A DNA stretch of 64,000 nucleotides from Melampsora larici-populina 98AG31 (Eukaryota; Basidiomycota; Pucciniomycetes; Pucciniales; Melampsoraceae): assembly GCF_000204055.1 (NCBI RefSeq), contig NW_006768795.1, positions 797,211-861,210 of the forward strand, written 5' to 3'. Shown piece after piece: positions 54,770 through 64,000 of this stretch (the stretch's first letter is position 1; each line of letters opens with the position of its first letter). The position numbers and the translations under genes are program-made. Below the pieces are notes generated by a model that was not told where the DNA came from, ran no database searches, and saw nothing but the letters and a program-made list of their open reading frames with translations.

Positions 54770-57700
54770 CTAATGGAAACGTCTTTCAGCAGTCCACCTA
54801 TCCATTTGAGGTTGGTACTTTTCAACCCAAGTAGGTATCTTAGTACTGTCAAGGAAGGCGGAGTTGCGGTACTTACCAAACAATTCTGGAAAAGGCAGAA
54901 GTGAAATGTCTCTGGCCTTCAAGGAGACGAAATGCTCTCCATCAATGAAGGCCAGCACAATCGGAATTTGGTCGTTTGGGGGTGTTCGATAAGGAAAAAA
55001 TGTGTGGCTGTTTGCTGCGATGGGGTCCAATAATATAGCGGGACAATCATAAGCACTTGCAATGACGAATCCGAGGTATGGCATCCGTAACCAGTAAGAC
55101 CTGGAACATTTGATGTCGCGGCAATCGAGTCGAATCAAGAGGTCTTGAACAACTTCAGCAGCAAATGATTGCTGAAGTTGCTGGCTTCTGGTCCTCAAAG
55201 GTCGAGTTGGCGCCGGAGATATAAGGTTTTGATGATCTTTCGAATTTGAAACAAGCTCTCTGAGCAACGTTGATCGAACATCCCAAAATGAGGCTTCTGA
55301 ATAATTCCCAACCGCCTCTGCAATAGCATAGTAACCACAGTTGCCATACGCAGGCGGATCAAAGGTCGACTGAAAGTAGGGCACCATGAAACCAGGAAGC
55401 TGATTGAAAATTTTTTGATCTTGGCGGGAGCGCTTTTCTGAAGAGGTTTGAGATTCTATGTGGCCATGCTCAATTATTTCCACACCTTCTTCAATCGAGA
55501 ACACCACGTTACCAAAATCTCGGCTTGTTTCAAGGGTAGTCTTAACTTTTGGATCCCCAATTGGCAGGGCCAGATCCTCGGCGATAAGCAATAAGGATAC
55601 CTCGGGAAGAAGCACACGGCGCATGAAGTAATCTGGCGAGAACGGTGAGGCATTGCTCGCATGTAGAATCGGCCCAGACGCTTGAGACAGGAACATCTTG
55701 GTCAGTGTCTTGATGATCACCTCTTGACCGATTTGGCCATAACTGAGAAGCAAGGCAATTGTGTCAGTATGCAATCACGGAAACGGCAGAGCTCTGAGCC
55801 AAACAACTCACTAGCCAGGGTATTCAACCTGAAACTCCTCAAAATCCCCAGACAAACTGAACATCGACGGTCCTTTTTTTTTGAAAGTCTTCTTCACATC
55901 ATCCAGAAATGTAGAAGGTTTTCTTTGATCAATCACCTGAACAAGATGATTGGTATGCTTTTTAATTCGCCTACATGAGCACTTTAGATTAGCAGACATA
56001 ATTCAAGGAAAGCAAACCGAAAGTACTCACTCCGCCAGGATTCCAAAGTCGATTGCTGTAGGCCACCCGGCTTTGATTCCCTCTGGAATAACAAATTTTT
56101 CGACCCGATGGAGATCACAGAAAGATGCTGTTTGGGGCCACTACAGCATTTCGGTACGTACTAATCAGCACAAAGGTTAATGAATCATATTGAAAAGGGA
56201 TGACACGTACAGCCACATTTGGAATTGCAGATAATGTGGCTTTCAGCCTAAGAAGCTTGTCAGATGGTTCTGAAGGAAACGGCTCTTCACAAAAAGGACA
56301 CAGTGAGTCTTGTGCATCATCGTGTCAATGTTGAGGCCCTTCGCTCTCTTCTGAAATACTCAAGCTATGAAAACTGAAGTCCGATTCAATATCCGAGGGT
56401 CGAAAAAGGACTTGAACTGCTGGTGTCGGATCCATCACCTCATGATTCAAAGATACAGCTGGTGCAATGTCCTTTCGTCCTTGTGGCGGGGTTTGAGCCA
56501 ATAAACCTTTTGTGGGACAATAATTGGCGCAATGACCCGGCTGTTTGCAAACACTACATTTGTAAGTTTTTGCAGCAGGACGTTCATTCAGTTTAGAACC
56601 TTCTTTTAACTGATCTATCGATACCAAGTGTTTTGAAATAAGGACCGGTTCCAAAGTTTTAGGCGATGGGTCAAGAGATTGAGGTGGTCCAGAAGTGGAG
56701 GCGTTAAGCGAAAAGTTGGGAAGAGATTCACCAGTTGGTTGTTCATTGGTTGTAACTTTAGATTTTGATTGAGAAGGTTGAGATTGAGATTGAAAAGCAA
56801 AAGTAGATTGAGCAGCTTGAGAAGTTTGAGTCTCAGTTGTTTGAGAATCAGAAGCTTTGCCCTTTCCTTTGTTCCTGGTTTTTTTTTGGGAGACCTTGAC
56901 AGCTTCCGCTTCCTCTGCTCTTTTCATCCTTTTGGCTTCTTTGGCAGCTTCCTCGGCTTGCTCTTCTTCTTCCAACTCGAAGTCAGACTTCCATCGACCA
57001 TCCTTCTGAGATGAGGTGGCCTGTTGTTTCTTGGTGTTCCGAGGACGGCCTCGGGTGTTCTCTTTGACCTTGGCGTCTTGAATTGGGATCAGTGAGTACC
57101 GGCCTGTTTCCAACTTCGCGATTTCTTCATACAACTTGCGGAGAGAGTGCTCTGGCAATTCGATCAGTTGCTCTAACTTCGATTTCATGGCTGATTTGAG
57201 GTCATCGTGACACCCAGGAGGTGCCAAAAGGGTCGAATGCCATTGTGGATGTACCAAGCTGGGCGATAAGACGTTGGAATCTTCTAGAGCCCGAGCCAGC
57301 TCATGAGAGCATGGCAAACCCCACGCGCCTTGAAAAGACTTGGTACATGTCCTTTCAAAAGATGCCGGAATGAGATTGTACTGAGATTTGATTTTCTTGA
57401 GGGCAAAGTGTGATACCACACGATGAAGATCTTGAAAAGAATCAGGCAGTTTTAGTAGCGTTTTTTGGTTTTCGACTCCGGTGGATATCATGATCTCCAC
57501 ATACTGTAAGTCTCCAGCGCGTTTAAATGCCATGAAACAGGTGATGAAGTCGTTGTTGCTACCACGCAGGAACCCCTTGATGCGATAGTGTCCACCTTTG
57601 ACTTGTGATGTGGAAGAGTTGCCGAAGTGGGGAGCTTGATGAGATGTGAAAAGAGAAACGAATTTTTCCGTTTGGTAAAGCCACGTCTTCTGCAAGTAAT

Positions 57701-59709
57701 CCATTACGTCGTGTTGTCGTGCCATGGAGGTAACTTCTGCGAGGTTCTTATCGTAATCTTCTTGAGTATTGCTTTGAAGAAAGCGATTCCAAATCTTGAT
57801 GAAATCGTCCCAATCAGATCCCATCTTCTTCTTGCAGTTTTTGGCCATGTTTTCGTTGATATGCCAGATACACAAAAGATGAGTCGCACTAGGGAATACT
57901 TTGCTAATTGCATTGTACAATGCCGGTTCAGCGTCGGTGCAGAAAGTTTCCGGTTGAGTAATTTTGGTGTCCCCTGATTGGCCGTCGAAGACTACCGATT
58001 TCAATTGTTCCATTGCCCAAATGTATCGCTCTTCAACTTCATCATGCATGAAACAAAGAGCTAATGTGAAAGTCTTGTGTGTGTTGGTGGTGCCAACGAT
58101 GTGAAGTAGAGGTAAATTAAATCGATTTGTTTTGTAAGTGCAATCGAGGCCAATGACTGTTGGGAAACGCCGAGCGAGTTCGATACCTTCAGGACTGGCA
58201 ATGAATAGTGATTGAAGTGTGCCTGTACTCGAGGTGATGGTGCGATAAGCCCACTTGTGTTCCTGGATAAGGTCAAACAATCCTTGAATGGGAGTGCGAC
58301 CTGCAAGCCACCTGTCCCGTTGTCGAGCCAATGCATTGCGTATGTCTCGGACTAGTGGTTCAGACCCCGGGAGAAAGTTCATTAGGCCTCGGATCTGGCC
58401 AGCACTGCACCCTGCCGAGTGCAACATTTTGATTTGTCGTAATTGCTCCTCTGTGAATTGTCGGTTTTTGGAGAGATTGTTAGGTTGGTCGAATGGTGGA
58501 TGGTTATGTAGATGTTTGTCACTTTGAGTTTCATCGCGCTTAACTACCCATCGATCGATTCGTGAAAGGTAATTCAGAGAAATCTCGTATTGACACCCAG
58601 TCATCTTAGTTGATGTTTCACGAACCGTGGCTTCAGAGTTCACCTCGCGGCCGAGTGAGCACCTAAAGTATACCCGGACCTTTTGATGTTCTCTATTAGT
58701 CTTATAACTTTTGATCACAATTCCATAACCTTGATGCCTAGCTACCGCATTCATGTACATAATCCCACTCGACATCGCAATAAATTCTTTGCCGAAAACA
58801 GGTGATTGCAATAGCCGGACCGGTGTGATTCCTAGATTACGAAATGAAGAGACAAACAAAGCAAAGGACAATGAAATCATCAATACAAACATGGCAAGAT
58901 AATGACACGAGATGAAATCGTTGAACTTACCAATGGCAGGCCAATCATCATCACGCTCAGCCTGAAGATCAAAGATCTCATCGTCGTCCAGCTCCTGCTC
59001 ATCTCCGACTTCGTCCTGATTAATAACTAGAGGTGGCTGAGGGGGCTCTTCAGTTAGAGCAGTAGCCGAGGATGTACCTTGAGTTTTGACAGCTTGAACG
59101 GGAGCGGTAAGTGTCTGAATGTTGGGAGGGGTTACTACTCGAGCATCAGCTGGAATGGGAGGAGTCGTAATGATGGGTCCGGTTGGATGATTGCTGACGT
59201 TGGGAGTTGGAGTGTTGCTGGGTTGGATTGTACGGCGGTTACAACGATAAGACATTGGGTGATAAGAGTACGGTGGCTCATATCGTGGATCTTCAGGTAT
59301 GTCATCATAATCCTCGGTGTCGTCAATCAGGTCTTGATCAGTGATTGATCTTGTGTCCTCCTCAGCTTCAGGGTTTCGAGGCCTTCGAAATGGGAACGGG
59401 GGGTACCAAGGCGGCGATTGAAACATAAAGGGATTCATCATGAAAGGGTGGTAGCAGGGATGCAGGAATGAGTACCGAGTATGAGTATATACTCAACTGA
59501 TACTCACTTTGTACGGGTTTACAGGGCCAAAAATAGGCAAAAATACTCAGTATACTCAATAATACTCACTTTATTGAGTAAACTCATACTCACTCCTGCA
59601 TCCCTGGGTGGTAGTCATTGGGATGGAATCGAGGGGGTTGACGTCTGTTCGCTTGGTCAGTTCCAGAGTTGACTTGGTTAGATGAGGAAGAAGCAATGGG
59701 TTTTGACAT
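54770..59709 (-). pseudogene. Mutator-like transposase joined to RTC4-like and OTU domains; broken by a MITE and one stop
   Basis: Reading on the minus strand: a start exon from the ATG at 59709 to 59615 is split from 59446-58931 by a 152-bp MITE plus its duplication; further exons are 58831-56211, 56140-56031, 55970-55812 and 55742-54770. Domains in order: a FAR1-type finger region (VYFRCSLGREVNSE...CQYEI), the MULE catalytic core (GLDCTYKTNRFNLPLLHIVG, CTDAEPALYNAISKVFPSAT, LCIWHIN), a SWIM-like CTKSFQ..GLPCSHELARAL, a CCHC knuckle (CSVCKQPGHCANYC), then TGA at 56325-56327. The same frame then continues into an RTC4-like domain (DSLCPFCEEPFPSEP, WPQTASFCDLHRVEKF, AGWPTAIDFGILAE, PGYYGQIGQEVIIKTL) and an OTU protease-like domain (DPPAYGNCGYYAIAEAVG, DGEHFVSLK). 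All phases agree, so the ancestor was probably one protein of about 1490 residues. The TGA might instead mark two separate genes, but no start codon or promoter is evident after it. Confidence 0.78.
59455..59606. mobile_element. 152-bp hAT-type MITE inside the MULE coding region
   Basis: Ends CAGGGATGCAGGA and TCCTGCATCCCTG are perfect inverted repeats, flanked on both sides by the 8-bp duplication GGTGGTAG (59447-59454 and 59607-59614). The inside is made of repeated GAGTATACTC / TACTCA strings. It splits codon 35 of the Mutator-like transposase; removal with one duplication copy closes the frame (36 codons from 59709 to 59442). Confidence 0.9.
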
Positions 59710-60116
59710 GTTTTGTTGAAGGAAGGTGATTCTGAAGAATGAGTTGGTGTTGGTGAGGGAACTGAACAAAGGAATATTCGCCTAGAGGGAGGAGGGAGGA
59801 GAGTGTTTAACGTCAGCCAGTGAGACGAGTGAACAAGCAAAGGAAGGAGAGAAAAGTCTTACCATATTGGGACAAGTCCAATTGAGTGGCATGAGGGTGG
59901 TTTGTTCAGTCATTGATACATAGGTCAACTTCAAGACGAAAGAGGAGTAGTGCAATTTGAAGGCGTTGAGAGGAAGTAAGGGAGGCTCAGCAATCAAGAG
60001 AGAGGAGAGAGAGGGCATTGTCTGGTTGCCCGGTTGGATAGGCAGCCCGATTTCACGAGTTGACTGCCCTGTTTTGGCACGGTGAAAGCCCTGTTTCATG
60101 AGAGAACTGCCCTATA
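59710..60116. other. upstream region of the Mutator-like gene
   Basis: Non-coding; presumably the promoter and outer end of the Mutator-like element. ACTGCCCTGTTTT-like strings recur at about 60062 and 60090-60110. No terminal repeat identified. Confidence 0.35.
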
Positions 60117-60346
60117 CAGTAGCTAAAGGCTACTCTGTACTACGGTTTTCACTGCAAAACGAAATTTCGTTTTTGAGCTAACCAATAGGTATCTCAATAA
60201 CAATATTTCAAGGAAACAATTAGATGGGTGGAATCAGAAGAAGAAGCTTAATCTATGCATATCTTTTCAGGATCATCTGAAGCACTTTTCATTTTTTTTT
60301 TTGAAATGGTCAACATTTGGGACCCGGGTAAATTATGGCCGTCAGA

Positions 60347-60370
60347 GGTTAGGGGTTAGGGGTTAGGGGT
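60347..60370. repeat. short telomere-like GGTTAGG tract
   Basis: Three consecutive GGTTAGG units within a GGTTAGGGGTTAGGGGTTAG string. It is mirrored by AACCCCTAACC near 63820 close to the other end of the element, so it belongs to the transposon rather than to a telomere. Confidence 0.6.
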
Positions 60371-60793
60371 ATGGGTTAAGACCACATTTCAAGTACCTAG
60401 GGGCTAAGGTACATAGTATAGGGCCTTGGGCAGGTAGCCTAAGACCTTAGGTATCCAGTATATCTCAAGTGAGGTATGTATTCACACACTATGAACTTAG
60501 GGTACTAATCTATGGCATTAGTTAGCTTTCACATCAAACATCCTCCAAATTCAATGCCACAATGAATTTCACTATGAAGATAGGTGAGGGAGACTAACAA
60601 CACTAGCACAAATCTCTAGGAAACAAGATAGTAAATAAACCAAGTTAAGAAGAACAAATTGATAAGGGCAGTCGGGTCAAAAGCAGCAATCAATACTAAA
60701 TGAAACTGTCACTTGTGTCTAACTAGCTTTGATTCAAAAGAGTTTTTAAGGCAAGAGGTCTAAGATCAGTGCATCTAAGCTTTACTGAGCTTT

Positions 60794-63710
60794 TTATTTG
60801 TTAGTTGGGTTACAGATTGCTTCAATATTCAAGAAAGCTGTCTTGGGAATTGTGCGGTGTCCTCGGTAACGTTTTGCCATCTTCTTGGCCTCAGCACCAG
60901 TTAATCCCAGCCTACATAGGTAGATTCCCAAGTCAGACACAGAAGATGTGTGAGAAGAGAAAAACAACTTACTGATACACAGAGTGCTGTCGATCAATTT
61001 TACGAAAGTATTTACGGATAGTTTCCAAAGGACAGGTTTTACGAACCTTCTCAAAAAGGTCTTGCGCAGTCTTGAAAGTTGTGCACTGGAGGGCGGATTG
61101 GCGAAATTCTGCAATAGATTTGATTTAGATCTTCAAACATCAAGACAGTGATAAACAATAGAACACTTACGATCTTTGATATAAGACCAAAAGAGCTCAA
61201 TTGGATTTAGATCACAATGGAACTTTGGTAGGAATAAGCAGACATGACCCGCCTCTTCAATCACCATCTGGAGAAGAGGCTTTTCATTCATGAAATCTGA
61301 CTGTAAGCTGAGGATCTTGTACCAACAACAATCACTTCTTTCAGGTTCCAATTCGGTTCCGACATCAACCACATTCTCAGAAACAAAAAACCCGCGAGCT
61401 TCAGCTTCTTGAATCTGGCCAACAGCTTGTCTCTTAGCATCTTGGCTGGCTCCCGATGCTTTACAGACAGAACACTTTGCATTAAGGGTAGGTCGTTTCA
61501 AAGAAGTCGCTCGTTTCTCGTAGTATTCCCATAGGCCACGTTCCTGCAGAACTACTTTCATGCCTTTAGCTTCACCGCGAAGCTTGGGATCGTGGTGATC
61601 GGGCGGGAATACCATGAGCTGTGTTTGACCTCGGAGCTCGTGAGGGATATGAGGATCATCAGTAGGGATGATGGTTGGTCGAAGGTGGCCTTGTTTCCCA
61701 GCAGAGGAGAGGCTCATGCTTTGTACACGTAATGCATTTTGCCCGTATTCTTCATGAGCCGAAGAGCAGTCGAAGACAAAGACAACCTCACAATTTGGAT
61801 GCATTGCTTCAAAGATCGGTAGAGTACGAGTCTGCATTTGGGCTATTAACTGCTTCATATTCCACCAGGGATCACCTTTGCTTCCCGGATGTATAACTAC
61901 AGCTGCATCACTAACACTCGGTAGGACTGGTTGATGACCTTCGGATCTCAAACTATCCACACAATCCTGTGTTATAACGAGCCGACCTGTAGTCTCACAA
62001 ATGAAGTCTGAGATGTGAATGAGCCGACCTGAGTCTTTAGATCGAAATTCAGTTGTTCCAGGCATGAGCCACGACAGTCAAGGACGCTCTTTAGCATGTA
62101 CAGTGGACTCGTCGTGATAAACAAAAACGGTCTCGCGTTTGTCTCCAAGGATCTCAGGGTCAATCGAAACAGATTGTTCAAGATGCTCGCCAACATAGAC
62201 TCGGGATCTCTTACGAAGTTCAGCAACCTTGGCTAAGAACCGAGTTCAATATTCAACAACATCCGGTCGTTCGTGGCCATCGAAATACAACGATTTGCGA
62301 TACTCCTGAGGGCAAAACCCAAGGCGATGCATCCAGCGATAGCTTGTGACTAGAGAAATCGATTGGCCTGGATGAGAAACTGGTAGAGCTACATTGTTGA
62401 TGTAGTCCCAGAAACGTCGTGGAGTAACCTGGGCGAAAAAACCGTAAAGGAAGCGATCAAAGTTTGATTGATCGAGCTATTCTTTAACAGTTTGTACAAT
62501 AATGAAAACCAACTGACCTCGCCAGGCTTCTTTGAAGAAGACCAGGTAATTATTGCAGCAGAAAGCTTGGGGTCATCCAACATTGAAGGATGTTTGGACC
62601 CAAATCCTGACTGAGAAAAGATCAAACTTCCAAACGTGTCCAGGTGTTTAGCTTGGGCTCGAGTCTTTCTTGCTCTTCCCACACCCGAGGTAAATTTCCT
62701 TCAATTGTTGGGAATTCGACGCAAAGAAGCTTGTGCTGTAAGTATTGAAGCTTGAATGGCCGGTGATTTTGCTTTTGCCAATGAGAGCTCCTTGCGACGG
62801 TAATTGAACTCCCTGAGCTCATCCAATACTAGATTAGAGACATCGTGCTTGGGGTTAGCTTTGTGTGCAGCCTCGTATTTGATTTTAGCTCTTTTTATCT
62901 TGAGGTCAAGTAAAGTCCACTCGTCATCAATTTCTTTCAAACGTTTCTCTTCTAACAGCTTCTCTGAAGCTTCCTTTTCCTCTTGAGTAACTTGAACTTT
63001 CTGTACTGATAAAGCTATCCACTCTTCATATTCTGCATCGACTTGATGGACTGTATTTGCGGTTTTGAGCTCGTCTGATAAGTCTTCAGTATGATTGGAT
63101 TCATTATCTAAATCAGTGCTACATTGATCTGATTCAATATCTATTGTAATGTCAGAATTTGGTGTTGTATGTTCATCGGGTGACACCACTGATCTTCCAG
63201 CAACATCAGTCGGAGGTTGAGGCTTGGCCCAATTGTCCATAAAGCCGGTGTTTTTACCGACCGCTGCCTGAGCTTTCTTTCGGCGATTATGGGAGGTTTG
63301 TTTGGGAACTGGTTTTGAGATTAGCCGCTTGTTGAGGTGATTTGGGTGAGGGATTGGCTTTTTATAGTTTTTTAAGTTTCCAAAGTGGTTCTTGCGCTTT
63401 CCAACGGCTGGTCCGCCTGAGTCGCGAGTGAGGAAGACTGGAAATAGTTTTTGATTAAGGTCATCACCACATTTATTTTCATCCTCAGAGTCCGCTATTT
63501 GATTTTTGATAAATGAGATAATTTCATTGTCAATTCTAATTCTTTCAGCTTCATTTGCTCGTCGTGATTGTTGAGCTTTTTTCGTTTGGAAATAGCCATT
63601 AATTAAAGATCTCAGATGATGATATTCTTCAGTGCTATAAGATAATTGAAAGTCTTGATGCGGAGCAAGGTTTGTCAGACTGTCTGCACCGTGAATTTTT
63701 TCCTCTGTGC
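60794..63710 (-). pseudogene. Tc1/mariner-like DDE transposase with three in-frame TGA codons
   Basis: Exons 63710-62518, 62428-61171, 61108-60973 and 60911-60794; phases agree and give about 900 codons, with the first exon beginning at an AACAG acceptor (an upstream start exon was not found). The N-terminal half is charged and helical (VTQEEKEASEKLLEEKRLKE). The catalytic part shows VFVYHDESTVHAK (first Asp), MPGTTEFRSKDSGRLIHISD, VVFVFDCSSAHEEYGQNAL (second Asp), LRGQTQLMVFPPDHHDPKLR, C-x2-C finger (KCSVCKASG) and FLPKFHCDLNPIELFWSYIK (the Glu). The frame is broken by TGA at 62701-62703, 62246-62248 and 62078-62080, each inside conserved sequence and each one transition away from CGA. A weakly charged C-terminal tail (AKRYRGHR) is like other basidiomycete members. 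Confidence 0.82.
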
Positions 63711-64000
63711 CTGTTCAAATCAACATAGAGTATGTTTAAACTTAAATGTGTGTTTTCTACGTGTATTTTTTCTCAGAAATATCAAATTTTACTTGTTCTG
63801 ACCCATCTCAGCAAACTAACCCCTAACCTAGCAGCTAAATTTTTGGTTTTTCCAAATCCCTAACATTTGGGACCGGTCCCAGACCCGGGGCCGGGGGATG
63901 CAAGTGGTAGCACAAAGTAGCCTTTAGCTACTGTATGTAGAAAAGGGGCAGTTGAGGACCTTGATGCCCGCTTTCGACTGCGGCTGCGGTCAAGTTTGGC
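63711..64000. other. right end of the Tc1/mariner-like element and flank
   Basis: Contains the subterminal GGGACCGGTCCCAGACCCGG palindromic GC stretch (about 63870-63890), the right terminal repeat ending at 63933, and 65 bp of flanking DNA with no gene. Confidence 0.4.

Larger units (their letters stand above)
60117..63933 (-). mobile_element. Tc1/mariner-like element, 3.8 kb
   Basis: The left end CAGTAGCTAAAGGCTACTCT (60117) and the reverse complement of the right end (CAGTAGCTAAAGGCTACTTT, from 63933) form terminal inverted repeats of about 28 bp, continuing GTACTAC/GTGCTAC, and are flanked by TA on both sides (60115-60116 and 63934-63935), the exact target duplication of Tc1/mariner elements. 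Inside is a multi-exon DDE transposase pseudogene on the minus strand. Subterminal CAACATTTGGGAC and TTAGGGG strings occur in inverted order near both ends. Confidence 0.85.

Noticed and set aside
56325..56327. TGA as a recoded or read-through codon
   Set aside because: Host genes here end in TGA and many dead transposon genes carry TGA; decay is the simpler explanation.
60347..60370. Interstitial telomere from a chromosome fusion
   Set aside because: Only three GGTTAGG units, and a mirrored copy near the other end of the same transposon; it belongs to the element.

Overview
The window is nuclear DNA of a filamentous basidiomycete, most likely a rust fungus (Pucciniales). The evidence is its gene style: many short introns of about 50-100 bp with GTAAGT-like donors, small cysteine-rich secreted proteins, a Tet-like 2OG-Fe(II) oxygenase relic, and dense DNA transposons of the hAT, Plavaka/CACTA-like, Mutator-like and Tc1/mariner groups. 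No species can be named from the sequence alone. All gene models were assembled by hand from six-frame reading and splice phase, without database searches.

Host genes: a 98-residue unknown protein (1.1-1.4 kb), an intron-containing tRNA, probably Gln(UUG) (2.56 kb), a CSR1/Sec14-type CRAL-TRIO lipid-transfer protein (3.5-5.3 kb, 7 exons), an eIF4E-family protein with a long disordered N-terminus (24.4-26.6 kb), a flavocytochrome b2-type L-lactate dehydrogenase (28.9-31.0 kb, 8 exons), a six-cysteine secreted protein (32.6-33.4 kb) and a tandem pair of secreted RlpA-like/DPBB proteins (34.4-37.7 kb). The second copy of the pair has lost its C-terminal half.

Mobile DNA: a decayed hAT (5.8-9.9 kb), a TA-flanked MITE (10.2-10.7 kb), a Tc1-like fragment (13.8 kb), an 8.9-kb Plavaka/CACTA-like element with terminal inverted repeats and an AAT target duplication (14.3-23.2 kb), a gag-like/tyrosine-recombinase pseudogene (38.2-39.6 kb), and a retropepsin-like pseudogene split by a 342-bp hAT MITE (40.2-41.6 kb). 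Further along are an apparently intact hAT (47.8-51.9 kb), a Mutator-like transposase joined in frame to RTC4-like and OTU domains and split by a 152-bp hAT MITE (54.8-59.7 kb), and a Tc1/mariner-like element (60.1-63.9 kb).

The most striking locus is 47.5-53.0 kb. A gene with an N-terminal Myb/SANT-like domain and nine C-terminal C2H2 zinc fingers on a 90-bp repeat period is split inside an exon by the intact 4.07-kb hAT. The element is flanked by a 7-bp duplication (ACGTCAT). Without the element and one duplication copy, splice phase and reading frame close exactly. Other points of interest are the two paralogous accessory genes transcribed inward from opposite ends of the Plavaka element, the MULE-RTC4-OTU architecture, 7-nt microexons in the RlpA-like genes, and repeated in-frame TGA codons in otherwise coherent transposon genes, which look like CGA-to-TGA (CpG) decay.
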